This document shows, one piece after another, positions 16,528-24,669 of a stretch of DNA of 64,000 nucleotides. Made by a program: the position numbers and the translations under genes. Each line of letters starts with the position of its first letter. Position 1 is the stretch's first letter. The stretch is from Sphingobacteriaceae bacterium (lineage in GTDB: Bacteria; Bacteroidota; Bacteroidia; UBA7662). The notes under the pieces are model-generated. The model saw nothing but the letters and a program-made list of their open reading frames with translations. It had not been told where the DNA came from and ran no database searches. The stretch covers positions 59,221 through 123,220 of the forward strand of contig JAUXNJ010000013.1 in the NCBI GenBank assembly GCA_030682795.1. The letters run 5' to 3'.

Positions 16528-16670
16528 TGACAACTGGAGCATTTATATTAATGGTCACCGTGCAGCTCACCGTTACCATCATCACCGCTTACTTTTTTTG
16601 GAAGGTGTTAAAATCGCCGCTAAAGCCAGAGCCAGATTCTTACGCCGATAACGATAACGACCCCCGCTAA
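16527..16670 (+). CDS. small one-helix partner of the NSS symporter (MetS-like)
   Basis: A 47-residue protein starting with ATG at 16527 inside TAATG, the stop of the symporter gene. A GGAGG lies at 16514-16518, 8 nt before the start. One hydrophobic helix (about residues 5-26) is followed by KVLKSP and an acidic, Asp/Asn-rich tail. In Corynebacterium glutamicum the NSS-type importer MetP needs the tiny membrane protein MetS; position, size and topology here match that arrangement. Sequence identity to MetS is not shown, so the call rests on context. The gene is easily missed because of its length. Confidence 0.75.
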   Translation: MTTGAFILMVTVQLTVTIITAYFFWKVLKSPLKPEPDSYADNDNDPR

Positions 16671-16681
16671 ATGGCCATGCT

Positions 16682-17581
16682 ATGCGCAAGTTGTGGATGG
16701 CATTTTGGACACTTAGTAAAGGCGAGCGCATTGGCGTGAGTTTGTTACTGGCGCTGCTGGGGCTGCATTTGAGCATTGATGCCTGGCTACCAGCCAAGGA
16801 AGCGGGGCCAGTAGCTCTAGATGCGGAGCTGGCTGCTTTTTTGCAGCAGGAGGCGCTTCTTTTGGCAGGCGCTTCCCCTGGGACTTCCGAAGAAGCCCCA
16901 GCAGTGGAGTTGTTTCCCTTTAACATCAACACCATTGACTCAGCAGGCATGCGGACTTTGGGTTTGTCGAGCCGTAGTATTTCTGGTCTACTGCGTTTTC
17001 GCAACAAAGGAGGTCAAATTCGCGATATAGCGGCCTTCGATAAATTATTTAGTTTGACTGATGCCGAAAAAGACCGCCTGCGGCCTTGGTTACGGTTTGA
17101 AGGTCAGGAGCCAGCAGAGCAAAATGCTTTTCCTGCCAACATTCGAAAAGCGCCAACTACCTGGCAAGCCATTGCCCTCAACCAAGCCGATTCCTTAAGC
17201 TTGTTAGAGGTGCCGGGCATTGGACCAGCCTTTGCCGGGCGTATTATTCGCTACCGGGAGCGGCTTGGCGGCTTCTCCCAGCTGCAGCAGCTACGGGAGG
17301 TGTACGGAATCGACTCAGTTCGTTACGAAGCCTTGGCGCCTTTATTTCAGCTCGAGACCACAAGTCTGAAGCCCTTATACCTCAACCAGGCTGAGGAGCT
17401 ACAACTGGCAGGTCATCCGTACATAGGTAAGGTACTGGCCCGGCGTTTGGTTGCTTATCGCCAGCAGCATGGTCCCTTCAAAAAGCCTGAAGATTTGCTG
17501 CGCATCCATGGGCTTGATACGCTACGTTTTCAAAAGCTTTTACCTTATCTACAGTTGGAGGGGCTGCAACCAGCCGACTAA
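16682..17581 (+). CDS. helix-hairpin-helix protein with N-terminal membrane anchor (ComEA-like)
   Basis: A 299-residue protein with an N-terminal membrane segment (about residues 15-36) and at least three helix-hairpin-helix units: FNINTIDSAGM near 80, ALNQADSLSLLEVPGIGPAFAGRI near 175, and YLNQAEELQLAGHPYIGKVLARRL near 235. Each keeps the LN-A and GIG-type pattern that contacts the DNA backbone in ComEA-like proteins. It may bind DNA in the periplasm, but no other competence genes are nearby. It begins 11 bp after the MetS-like gene and may belong to the same transcript. Confidence 0.82.
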   Translation: MRKLWMAFWTLSKGERIGVSLLLALLGLHLSIDAWLPAKEAGPVALDAELAAFLQQEALLLAGASPGTSEEAPAVELFPFNINTIDSAGMRTLGLSSRSISGLLRFRNKGGQIRDIAAFDKLFSLTDAEKDRLRPWLRFEGQEPAEQNAFPANIRKAPTTWQAIALNQADSLSLLEVPGIGPAFAGRIIRYRERLGGFSQLQQLREVYGIDSVRYEALAPLFQLETTSLKPLYLNQAEELQLAGHPYIGKVLARRLVAYRQQHGPFKKPEDLLRIHGLDTLRFQKLLPYLQLEGLQPAD

Positions 17582-17646
17582 AAGCTATTTTTGTGACTTC
17601 CAAACAAAAATGAGGGAGCAATCCTTTAATAGCATAAAACAGCAGT

Positions 17647-18786
17647 ATGAATTTTCAAAAGACAGAGAACCAGCAGATGATTGCCGAAATGGTTCGCAAT
17701 TTTGGCGACAAGCACATCCGTCCGAAAATGATGGAGTGGGATGAGAGTCAGGAGTTTCCCATTGAAGTTTTTAAAGAAATGGGCAAGTTAGGCCTCATGG
17801 GCGTATTGGTTCCTGAGGAATATGGTGGCTCGGGCTTTGGCTATTTTGAATATGTAACAGCCATTGAAGAGTTGGCTAAAATCGACGGCTCTATTGGCTT
17901 GTCGATGGCGGCACATAACTCCCTTTGTACAGGGCATATTTTGTCGTTTGCCAATGAAGAGCAAAAACGCCGCTGGTTGCCAAAGTTGGCTACTGCCGAG
18001 TGGATTGGCGCTTGGGGTCTCACCGAGCCCAATACTGGTTCTGATGCCATGCGCATGATGACTGTGGGTGTTGAGGATGGCGATCACTGGGTAATCAATG
18101 GCGCCAAAAGCTGGATTACCCACGGCAAATCGAGCAATGTAGCAGTAGTAATGGTGCGTACAGGCGAGCTGCTCGATTCGCACGGCATGACTGCCTTTGT
18201 GATTGAAAAAGGAACGCCGGGCTTCACACATGGCCGGAAAGAAAATAAATTGGGCATGCGTGCCTCTGAAACCACAGAGTTGATTTTCGAAAACTGCCGG
18301 GTTCCCAAAGAAAACATTTTAGGCAAGGTAGGGGATGGCTTCATCCAAGCCATGAAAATTTTAGATGGCGGTCGTATCAGCATCGCAGCCCTGTCATTGG
18401 GCATTGCTAAAGGTGCTTTTGAGGCTTCCGTAAAATATTCAAAGGAACGTCAGCAGTTTGGTAAGCCGATCAGCGAGTTTCAAGGCATTAGCTTCAAATT
18501 GGCAGATATCGCTACAGAAATTGAAGCGGCGGAGTTGCTCACTTATCAGGCAGCTTACCTAAAGAATCAGGGCAAGCCAGTAACCAAAGAGTCGGCCATG
18601 GCCAAATATTATGCTTCTGAAGTGGCCGTAAGGGCTTCTGTAGAGGGCGTACAGATCTTCGGGGGCTACGGCTACACCAAGGATTATCCAGTGGAGAAGT
18701 TTTACCGCGACTCCAAACTTTGTACCATCGGTGAAGGCACAAGCGAAATTCAGAAGCTTGTAATTTCAAGACAAGTACTAAAGTGA
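17647..18786 (+). CDS. acyl-CoA dehydrogenase
   Basis: A 379-residue flavoenzyme of the short/branched-chain acyl-CoA dehydrogenase family. It oxidises acyl-CoA to trans-2-enoyl-CoA and passes electrons to electron-transfer flavoprotein. Visible are AWGLTEPNTGSDA (FAD/substrate loop), the helical C-terminal domain with RQQFGKPISEFQ, the FGGYGYTKDYPVE motif, and the catalytic Glu at about residue 363 in IGEGTSE. Full length with normal N- and C-termini. Chain-length specificity cannot be read, but the sequence type points to short or branched substrates. Confidence 0.94.
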   Translation: MNFQKTENQQMIAEMVRNFGDKHIRPKMMEWDESQEFPIEVFKEMGKLGLMGVLVPEEYGGSGFGYFEYVTAIEELAKIDGSIGLSMAAHNSLCTGHILSFANEEQKRRWLPKLATAEWIGAWGLTEPNTGSDAMRMMTVGVEDGDHWVINGAKSWITHGKSSNVAVVMVRTGELLDSHGMTAFVIEKGTPGFTHGRKENKLGMRASETTELIFENCRVPKENILGKVGDGFIQAMKILDGGRISIAALSLGIAKGAFEASVKYSKERQQFGKPISEFQGISFKLADIATEIEAAELLTYQAAYLKNQGKPVTKESAMAKYYASEVAVRASVEGVQIFGGYGYTKDYPVEKFYRDSKLCTIGEGTSEIQKLVISRQVLK

Positions 18787-18816
18787 TTGTTTTTGTAAAT
18801 CCTTTTATTACCTTTG
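18787..18816 (+). promoter_or_regulatory. Promoter of rpsU
   Basis: TTG at 18787-18789 and TACCTTTG at 18809-18816 with a 19-nt spacer fit the Bacteroidota -33/-7 promoter. The predicted start site leaves a short leader before the ATG at 18837. Confidence 0.7.
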
Positions 18817-18836
18817 CACCTCTCTAAATTATAGTC

Positions 18837-19031
18837 ATGATCAAAATCGATATTAAAGAGAACGAGTCAGTAGACAAAGCGCTCAAGCGGTTCAAGAAGA
18901 AGTTTGAAAAAACGGGTGTGCTCAAAGAGCTCCGTCGTCGTCAAGCTTTTGAAAAGCCATCCATCGAAAATCGTCAGAAGAAGCTGAAGGCTGTGTACAT
19001 TCAGCAGATGAACGCATCTGAAGGTATTTGA
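18837..19031 (+). CDS. rpsU: 30S ribosomal protein bS21
   Basis: A 64-residue, very basic protein that matches bS21 along its length (NESVDKALKRFKKK, LKELRRRQAFEKPS). It binds the 30S platform near the 3' end of 16S rRNA; in Bacteroidota bS21 helps hide the anti-Shine-Dalgarno sequence. It has its own strong promoter. No Shine-Dalgarno-like sequence precedes the ATG (the leader is CTCTCTAAATTATAGTC). xerC follows after 38 bp, and a terminator-like hairpin sits 160 bp beyond the rpsU stop, inside xerC. Confidence 0.96.
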   Translation: MIKIDIKENESVDKALKRFKKKFEKTGVLKELRRRQAFEKPSIENRQKKLKAVYIQQMNASEGI

Positions 19032-19069
19032 TTTTTCGTAGCTTTATCGCTTGGTGCTAACTAGGCGAA

Positions 19070-19957
19070 ATGCAGGCTGACGAATCTTTTCTGAATTATC
19101 TCAAGTACGAAAAGCGTGCTTCTGAGCATACGTTAAAAGCTTACGCTTCTGACCTCGCTCAAGTTGCAAGCTTTCTACAAAGTACTTTTGACATAAAAAC
19201 CATCCACGAAGCAGGGCATGCCCAATTGCGTTCGTGGATGGTTTTTTTATTGCAGCAGGGCCAAGAGCCGCGTTCTATCAATCGCAAAATCTCAACACTC
19301 AAAGCTTACTTCAAATATCTACGCCGCTTGGGCAAGGTGGAGCAGGATCCTACGCAGCGCCTCATCCGCCCGAAAGTGGCCAAACGCCTGCCGATGGTGG
19401 TAGAGCACAGGCAAATGGGGCAGCTGCTCGACGAGGAAATATTTGAGGATAACTATGAAGGCGTACGCGACAAAACCATGCTAGAAATTTTTTACGGCTG
19501 TGGTATTCGTTTGTCGGAGCTCATTGGCCTGAAAGTCACGGATGTGGACCTGCTAGGGGGTACCATGCGCGTGCTTGGCAAGCGTAATAAAGAGCGAATT
19601 ATACCCATGAGCGCTTTGCTTTCAGCGCAAATCAGCGTATATTTACTTCAACGAAACACTACTTTCGGGAACACGGAAAACAAGTCCCTGTTCCTGACCT
19701 CAAAAGGGCTAGCCATGTATCCGCGACTCGTATATAGCATCGTCAATCGTCACCTGTCACTGGTTACAACCATTACCCAACGCAGCCCGCACGTCCTTCG
19801 TCACACCTACGCAACGCACTTGCTCGATAATGGTGCGGATTTGAATGCAGTGAAAGAGTTGCTTGGACACAGCAGCTTGGCCGCTACGCAGGTGTACACG
19901 CACAATTCGATCGAGAAATTAAAAGAAGTTTATCGCAAAACACACCCAAAAGCTTAA
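19070..19957 (+). CDS. xerC: tyrosine recombinase XerC/XerD type
   Basis: A 295-residue tyrosine site-specific recombinase. The N-terminal core-binding domain covers about residues 1-90. The catalytic domain shows the Arg in CGIRLSEL, the Lys in GKRNKER, H-x2-R in HVLRHTYATH, the His in LGHSSL, and the nucleophile Tyr in TQVYTH. Xer recombinases resolve chromosome dimers at dif with FtsK. The location between rpsU and hpf is a chromosomal housekeeping context, not a mobile element. A strong terminator-like hairpin lies inside the coding sequence at 19195-19248, so its expression may depend on read-through. Whether it is XerC or XerD cannot be settled from one paralogue. Confidence 0.9.
   Translation: MQADESFLNYLKYEKRASEHTLKAYASDLAQVASFLQSTFDIKTIHEAGHAQLRSWMVFLLQQGQEPRSINRKISTLKAYFKYLRRLGKVEQDPTQRLIRPKVAKRLPMVVEHRQMGQLLDEEIFEDNYEGVRDKTMLEIFYGCGIRLSELIGLKVTDVDLLGGTMRVLGKRNKERIIPMSALLSAQISVYLLQRNTTFGNTENKSLFLTSKGLAMYPRLVYSIVNRHLSLVTTITQRSPHVLRHTYATHLLDNGADLNAVKELLGHSSLAATQVYTHNSIEKLKEVYRKTHPKA
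19195..19248 (+). terminator. Terminator-like hairpin inside xerC
   Basis: A 16-bp perfect inverted repeat has arms at 19195-19210 and 19231-19246. Its 20-nt loop holds a second palindrome (GGGCATGCCC, 19214-19223), and a run of seven T ends at 19248. It has all parts of an intrinsic terminator for rightward transcription and sits about 125 bp into the coding sequence, downstream of rpsU. Confidence 0.75.
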
Positions 19958-19960
19958 AAT

Positions 19961-19966
19961 AGGAGG
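19961..19966 (+). promoter_or_regulatory. Perfect Shine-Dalgarno sequence of hpf
   Basis: AGGAGG lies 4 nt before the ATG at 19971. This is unusual in the window, where most starts have no Shine-Dalgarno sequence. Confidence 0.8.
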
Positions 19967-19970
19967 AATT

Positions 19971-20255
19971 ATGGAAATCAACATTCAATCGATTCATTTC
20001 GACGCCGACATCAAACTCATCGACTTCATCGAGAAAAAACTCGGGAAACTCGAAACTTTCAATAACAAGGTAATCAATGCCGAAGTATTTCTCCGTGTTG
20101 AGAATGCATCCGACACCGCCAATAAGATCACAGAAATAAAATTGCACCTGCCAGGAAAGACCCTCTTCTCGAAAGAACAGAGCAAAACTTTTGAAGAAGG
20201 CACCGACGAATGCGTAGAATCGCTACGTCGACAGCTGCGCAAACTTAAAGACTGA
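19971..20255 (+). CDS. hpf: ribosome hibernation promoting factor (HPF/RaiA, short form)
   Basis: A 94-residue protein of the HPF/YfiA family. It has the beta-alpha fold pattern that starts MEINIQSIHFDAD, the helix LIDFIEKKLGKLE, and the final helix ESLRRQLRKLKD. It lacks the long C-terminal dimerisation domain, so it is the short form. It binds the 30S mRNA/tRNA channel and stabilises idle ribosomes in starved or stationary cells. A perfect AGGAGG precedes it. It is 13 bp after xerC and upstream of the tRNA-tuf promoter. Confidence 0.92.
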   Translation: MEINIQSIHFDADIKLIDFIEKKLGKLETFNNKVINAEVFLRVENASDTANKITEIKLHLPGKTLFSKEQSKTFEEGTDECVESLRRQLRKLKD

Positions 20256-20284
20256 AATTTTTAAGCAAATTTTGAGAAACTCTC

Positions 20285-20313
20285 TTGCTTAATATAATTT
20301 ATTGCTACATTTG
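20285..20313 (+). promoter_or_regulatory. Promoter of the tRNA-tuf operon
   Basis: TTG at 20285-20287 and TACATTTG at 20306-20313 with an 18-nt spacer give a near-ideal Bacteroidota promoter about 60 bp before tRNA-Thr, where strong expression is expected. Confidence 0.75.
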
Positions 20314-20374
20314 CATTCCTTTTTGACGCCTACACCATTAGTCGTTGGAAAGGAATGTTCTTTTAAAACGTTGT

Positions 20375-20447
20375 GCCTCCTTAGCTCAGCTGGTAGAGCA
20401 ACTGATTTGTAATCAGTAGGTCGCTGGTTCGATTCCGGCAGGAGGCT
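20375..20447 (+). tRNA. tRNA-Thr(TGT)
   Basis: A 73-nt cloverleaf. The acceptor arms GCCTCCT and AGGAGGC pair, the anticodon loop TTTGTAA gives TGT, and the T arm contains GTTCGATTCC. CCA is not encoded. First of four clustered tRNAs. Confidence 0.96.
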
Positions 20448-20457
20448 CAAATTTCAT

Positions 20458-20538
20458 GGGGAGATACCAGAGTGGCCAAATGGGACCGACTGTAACTCGG
20501 TTGAGAGATCTTCGAAGGTTCGAATCCTTCTCTCCCCA
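20458..20538 (+). tRNA. tRNA-Tyr(GTA)
   Basis: An 81-nt class II tRNA with a long variable arm. The acceptor arms GGGGAGA and TCTCCCC pair, and the anticodon loop CTGTAAC gives GTA. CCA follows in the DNA at 20539-20541, unlike in its neighbours. Confidence 0.95.
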
Positions 20539-20563
20539 CCATGAAACCTCCTTCGGGAGACAA

Positions 20564-20636
20564 GCGGGAGTAGCTCAGTTGGTAGAGCGATAGCCTTCCA
20601 AGCTATAGGTCGCGAGTTCGAACCTCGTCTCCCGCT
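20564..20636 (+). tRNA. tRNA-Gly(TCC)
   Basis: A 73-nt cloverleaf. The acceptor arms GCGGGAG and CTCCCGC pair, the anticodon loop CTTCCAA gives TCC, and the T arm contains GTTCGAACCTC. A CTCC-TTCG-GGAG mini-hairpin lies just upstream at 20548-20559. Confidence 0.96.
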
Positions 20637-20688
20637 CGGAAACAAAAATAAAAAGACGAAAGACGTTCGTCTGTATATAAAGAGTCAG

Positions 20689-20760
<72 letters not shown>

Positions 20761-20864
20761 CTAGCACCAATACATCAACGTGTATTGGCTTGTCTATTTG
20801 AGGTTGCCAAGTCTCTAATAGAATTAACATTTGTACCAAACAGGATAAATTAAATAAAAACAAA

Positions 20865-22052
20865 ATGGCAAAGGAAAAATTCGACCGTTCCAAACCGCAC
20901 GTAAACATCGGTACTATCGGTCACGTTGACCACGGTAAAACTACCCTCACTGCGGCTATCACGAAGGTGTTGGCTGAAAAAGGTTGGTCAGAGGCTCGTT
21001 CATTCGAATCAATTGACTCAGCTCCAGAAGAAAAAGAGCGTGGTATCACCATCAACACTGCACACGTAGAATATCAGACTCAGAACCGTCACTACGCACA
21101 CGTAGACTGTCCTGGTCACGCTGACTATGTAAAGAACATGGTTACCGGTGCTGCCCAAATGGACGGCGCTATCATCGTAGTAGCTTCTACCGATGGTCCA
21201 ATGCCACAAACGCGTGAGCACATTCTCTTGGCTCGCCAGGTAGGTGTACCAGCGTTGGTTGTATTCATGAACAAAGTTGACATGGTTGACGACGAAGAGT
21301 TGTTGGACCTCGTTGAAATGGAAATTCGTGAGCTCCTCTCTTTCTATGACTACCCAGGTGATGATATCCCAGTAGTACGTGGTTCTGCACTTGGTGCTTT
21401 GAACGGCGAAGAGAAGTGGGTAAACACAGTAGTAGAGTTGATGGACGCGGTAGATAACCACATTCCATTGCCTCCACGTCAGATTGACCTTCCATTCTTG
21501 ATGCCAGTTGAGGACGTGTTCTCAATCACTGGACGTGGTACTGTTGCTACAGGCCGTATCGAGCGTGGTGTAATCAACTCTGGTGATCCAGTTGATATCA
21601 TTGGTATGGGTGCTGAGAACCTCAAGTCAACCGTAACTGGTGTTGAGATGTTCCGTAAGATCCTTGACCGTGGTGAAGCTGGTGACAACACAGGTTTGTT
21701 GCTCCGTGGTGTAGAAAAGACCGATATCCGTCGTGGTATGGTAATTTGTAAGCCAGGTTCAGTGAAGCCACACCATGAGTTCAAGGCTGAGGTGTACGTA
21801 TTGTCAAAAGAAGAAGGTGGTCGTCATACACCATTCTTTAACAAATACCGTCCACAGTTCTATTTCCGTACTACAGACGTAACTGGTGAGATTTTCCTCC
21901 CAGACGGCGTAGAAATGGTAATGCCTGGTGACAACATTTCTATCACTGTAAACCTCATCGCTCCAATTGCGATGGAAAAAGGTTTGCGTTTCGCGATCCG
22001 CGAAGGTGGCCGTACCGTAGGTGCTGGTCAGGTGACTGAAATTATTGCATAA
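20865..22052 (+). CDS. tuf: translation elongation factor Tu
   Basis: A 395-residue GTPase that delivers aminoacyl-tRNA to the ribosome. Visible are the G1 loop GHVDHGKT near residue 19, the switch I region [12 protein letters not shown], the G3 motif DCPGH, NKVD, and the domain 2 and 3 signatures through to QVTEIIA. Codon use is strongly biased (for example GGT, CGT, GTA), as expected for a highly expressed gene. It follows four tRNA genes as in the ancestral thrU-tyrU-glyT-thrT-tufB order of E. coli. There is no Shine-Dalgarno sequence; the leader before the ATG is A-rich. Confidence 0.98.
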   Translation: MAKEKFDRSKPHVNIGTIGHVDHGKTTLTAAITKVLAEKGWSEARSFESIDSAPEEKERGITINTAHVEYQTQNRHYAHVDCPGHADYVKNMVTGAAQMDGAIIVVASTDGPMPQTREHILLARQVGVPALVVFMNKVDMVDDEELLDLVEMEIRELLSFYDYPGDDIPVVRGSALGALNGEEKWVNTVVELMDAVDNHIPLPPRQIDLPFLMPVEDVFSITGRGTVATGRIERGVINSGDPVDIIGMGAENLKSTVTGVEMFRKILDRGEAGDNTGLLLRGVEKTDIRRGMVICKPGSVKPHHEFKAEVYVLSKEEGGRHTPFFNKYRPQFYFRTTDVTGEIFLPDGVEMVMPGDNISITVNLIAPIAMEKGLRFAIREGGRTVGAGQVTEIIA

Positions 22053-22070
22053 TTCAATCAATTAATTGAT

Positions 22071-22104
22071 CTGAAATCTTCTCGGGAGACCGGGGAGATT
22101 TCAG
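22071..22104 (+). terminator. Hairpin between tuf and tRNA-Trp
   Basis: A stem of 13 pairs including one G-T (arms 22071-22083 and 22092-22104, outer sequence CTGAAATCT/AGATTTCAG) lies 18 bp after tuf. There is no T run, so it may be an attenuator or RNA-processing site rather than a full terminator. Confidence 0.5.
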
Positions 22105-22111
22105 TGTCTAT

Positions 22112-22184
22112 ACGGGTGTAGCTCAATTGGCAGAGCGATGGTCTCCAAAACCATAGGCTGGGAGTTCGAGTCTCTCCACCCGTG
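22112..22184 (+). tRNA. tRNA-Trp(CCA)
   Basis: A 73-nt cloverleaf. The acceptor arms ACGGGTG and CACCCGT pair, with discriminator G. The anticodon loop CTCCAAA gives CCA. It lies between tuf and secE. Confidence 0.96.
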
Positions 22185-22198
22185 CAGCAGATAAGCTC

Positions 22199-22393
22199 AT
22201 GAATAAGATCAGATTATATATACAAGAAGCCAGTAACGAACTTTTACATAAAGTGAGTTGGCCTACATGGGAAGAGTTGCAAAGCAGTCTGGTAGTAGTA
22301 CTGGTGGCTTCGCTGATTTTTTCCCTAGTGATTTATGCGATGGACTTGGCTTTCTCTAATATACTGAGTGCGTTTTACCACCTCTTTGTTTAA
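22199..22393 (+). CDS. secE: preprotein translocase subunit SecE
   Basis: A 64-residue single-helix SecE. An amphipathic N-terminal part with the conserved E-L-x-K-V-x-W-P-T pattern (ELLHKVSWPTWEEL) precedes one transmembrane helix (about residues 31-55). It clamps SecY in the Sec channel. It lies directly after tRNA-Trp and before nusG, the near-universal position. Confidence 0.95.
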   Translation: MNKIRLYIQEASNELLHKVSWPTWEELQSSLVVVLVASLIFSLVIYAMDLAFSNILSAFYHLFV

Positions 22394-22405
22394 TTCGGTA
22401 TCAGT

Positions 22406-22939
22406 ATGGAATTAAAGTGGTACGTGGTGAGAGCCATCAGTGGTAAAGAGCGCAAGGCGAAGGAGTATTTGGAGTCGGAAATTGCTCACATGGGCATCAA
22501 GGAGCTGATCCCTCAGATCCTGATTCCTATGGAAAAGGTACTTCAATTGCGTAACGGCAAGAAGGTAGTGAAGGAAAGAAACTTCTTCCCAGGCTACATC
22601 TTGATCGAAGCAGCGCTTAATGCCGATTTGGTAGGAACCATCATTCAGATTCCTAACGTGATTGGCTTCCTTGGAGGAGACAATCCAACCCCTCTGCGTG
22701 AATCAGAGGTGAACAAAATCCTCGGCAAGGTCGATGAAATGACCGAGCAGGGTGAGATCTTATCGAATCCATTCACCATTGGTGAGTCGGTGAAAGTGAT
22801 GGACGGTCCGTTCAACGATTTCACTGGTGTGATTGAAGAGATTAACGAAGAGAAAAAGAAGCTCAAGGTAATGGTGAAGATTTTTGGTCGCCGTACGCCC
22901 ATTGAGTTGAATTACATGCAAGTAGAAAAATTATCCTAA
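22406..22939 (+). CDS. nusG: transcription termination/antitermination protein NusG
   Basis: A 177-residue NusG. The N-terminal NGN domain starts KWYVVRAISGKERKAKEYLE and contains FFPGYILIEA. The C-terminal KOW domain has GESVKVMDGPFNDFTGVIEEI. It binds the RNA polymerase clamp to aid elongation and couples to ribosomes or Rho. It lies 12 bp after secE and is followed by rplK, the standard order. Confidence 0.97.
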   Translation: MELKWYVVRAISGKERKAKEYLESEIAHMGIKELIPQILIPMEKVLQLRNGKKVVKERNFFPGYILIEAALNADLVGTIIQIPNVIGFLGGDNPTPLRESEVNKILGKVDEMTEQGEILSNPFTIGESVKVMDGPFNDFTGVIEEINEEKKKLKVMVKIFGRRTPIELNYMQVEKLS

Positions 22940-22952
22940 TACATAGAATACA

Positions 22953-23396
22953 ATGGCAAAGGAAATCAGCGCGTTTATCAAGCTCCAGATTAAAGGAGGA
23001 GCTGCCAACCCAGCACCTCCAGTAGGTCCAGCACTCGGTTCAAAGGGTGTGAACATCATGGAGTTCTGTAAGCAGTTTAACGCCAGAACCCAGGAAAAAG
23101 CTGGAAAAGTATTACCCGTAGTGATTACGGTTTACAGCGATAAGTCGTTCGACTTTATTGTGAAAACTCCACCGGTAGCGATTCAACTGATCGAAGCATC
23201 TAAGGTGCAAAAGGGATCAGCGCAGCCTAACCGTTTGAAAGTTGGAAATGTAAGCTGGGAGCAAGTACGTGCAATCGCAGAAGACAAAATGCAAGACATG
23301 AACGCTTTTAAAGTAGAGTCTGCCATGAAAATGGTAGCCGGTACTGCGCGCAGTCTTGGTATAAACATCACAGGGACAGCCCCCTGGGATAACTAA
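22953..23396 (+). CDS. rplK: 50S ribosomal protein uL11
   Basis: A 147-residue L11. The N-terminal [21 protein letters not shown] and the C-terminal rRNA-binding domain ending [10 protein letters not shown] are both conserved. It binds the 23S GTPase-associated centre. It is encoded between nusG and rplA with 13-14 bp gaps. Confidence 0.98.
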   Translation: MAKEISAFIKLQIKGGAANPAPPVGPALGSKGVNIMEFCKQFNARTQEKAGKVLPVVITVYSDKSFDFIVKTPPVAIQLIEASKVQKGSAQPNRLKVGNVSWEQVRAIAEDKMQDMNAFKVESAMKMVAGTARSLGINITGTAPWDN

Positions 23397-23410
23397 TTTA
23401 AATAGTTAAA

Positions 23411-24109
23411 GTGGCTAAATTAACCAAAAATCAAAAATTGGCTAACGCTAAGTTCGATCGGACGAAGGCGTACAAGCTCAACGAGGCTACGGCTTTGGTG
23501 AAAGAAATTTCTTACACCAAGTTTGATCCTTCGGTAGACTTGAACGTTCGTCTCGGTGTGGACCCACGCAAGGCCAATCAAATGGTTAGGGGTACGGTAA
23601 CCCTTCCTCATGGGACCGGAAAAGTAGCACGAGTTCTCGTGTTATGCACCCCAGACAAAGAAGCAGAAGCGAAAGCTGCAGGTGCTGACTTTGTAGGATT
23701 GGACGAGTTCATCGCAAAAATCGAGGGTGGATGGACTGACGTTGACGTAATTATCACTCAACCAAGTGTCATGGCGAAAGTCGGTCGTTTGGGACGTGTA
23801 TTAGGCCCCCGTGGCTTGATGCCGAATCCTAAGACTGGTACCGTTACTGACAATGTTGGGCAGGCAGTTACAGACGTAAAAGGTGGCAAGATCGACTTTA
23901 AAGTAGATAAGTTCGGTATTGTTCACGCTGGTATTGGTAAGGCTTCATTTGAACCGAAGCAATTGGAAGAAAATGCTCTTGAGCTGATTCAGACCATTGT
24001 GAAGTTGAAGCCTTCAGCTGCGAAGGGTACGTACATCAAGACAATCTTTATGTCTAGTACGATGAGCCCTGGTATTAATATTGAACCTAAATCAATAACG
24101 GGGATCTAA
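23411..24109 (+). CDS. rplA: 50S ribosomal protein uL1
   Basis: A 232-residue L1 that starts with GTG; no in-frame ATG lies nearby. Conserved motifs are [24 protein letters not shown], and [17 protein letters not shown]. It forms the mobile L1 stalk and in many bacteria represses its own mRNA. It is 14 bp after rplK and 3 bp before rplJ. Confidence 0.97.
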   Translation: MAKLTKNQKLANAKFDRTKAYKLNEATALVKEISYTKFDPSVDLNVRLGVDPRKANQMVRGTVTLPHGTGKVARVLVLCTPDKEAEAKAAGADFVGLDEFIAKIEGGWTDVDVIITQPSVMAKVGRLGRVLGPRGLMPNPKTGTVTDNVGQAVTDVKGGKIDFKVDKFGIVHAGIGKASFEPKQLEENALELIQTIVKLKPSAAKGTYIKTIFMSSTMSPGINIEPKSITGI

Positions 24110-24112
24110 GAC

Positions 24113-24637
24113 ATGACAAGAGAAGAAAAAGCAATCATCATTGATGATCTCGCCGCGAAGCTCTCTGAGAGCCCGTTTTTCTACCTAACCGACAGCTCAA
24201 GCTTGACAGTGGAATCTATTAACAAGTTCCGTCGTATGTGCTTTGAAAGAGGTGTTGAGTTTAGAGTAGTGAAGAATACCCTGCTTCAGCAGGCCATGCA
24301 ACGTGTAGATGCTACGGCATACGAAGGTTTGTATGATTCATTGAAAGGTTCTACTTCCGTGATGTTTGCTGACCAGGGAAATGTTCCTGCTAAGTTGCTC
24401 AAGGAATTCCGTAGAAGTTTTGATAAGCCAGTATTGAAAGCCGCTTACATTGATTCGGCAATTTACACTGGTGACAACCAATTAGATGCATTGGTAGCTG
24501 TTAAGTCTAAGTACGAACTCATTGGAGACCTCGTCGGCTTGTTGCAGTCACCTGCTAAGAATGTTGTATCTGCACTGCAGTCTGGAGGCGGCAAAATCGC
24601 AGGCATCGTAAAAACCCTCCAGGAAAGATCAAATTAA
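24113..24637 (+). CDS. rplJ: 50S ribosomal protein uL10
   Basis: A 174-residue L10, the base of the L7/L12 stalk. It has FRVVKNTLLQQAM in the rRNA-binding domain and a C-terminal helix that should carry L12 dimers. Only 3 bp separate it from rplA, so there is no room for the folded L10-binding leader found before rplJ in E. coli. Confidence 0.96.
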   Translation: MTREEKAIIIDDLAAKLSESPFFYLTDSSSLTVESINKFRRMCFERGVEFRVVKNTLLQQAMQRVDATAYEGLYDSLKGSTSVMFADQGNVPAKLLKEFRRSFDKPVLKAAYIDSAIYTGDNQLDALVAVKSKYELIGDLVGLLQSPAKNVVSALQSGGGKIAGIVKTLQERSN

Positions 24638-24669
24638 CAAAAAGAGAAAAACAATTTTAAATCAAAAAA

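Noticed and set aside
19070..19957. Tyrosine recombinase as an integrase of a mobile element
   Set aside because: It lies in the conserved rpsU-xerC-hpf-tRNA-tuf locus, has Xer length and motifs, and no attachment-site duplication or cargo genes are seen at the tRNAs.
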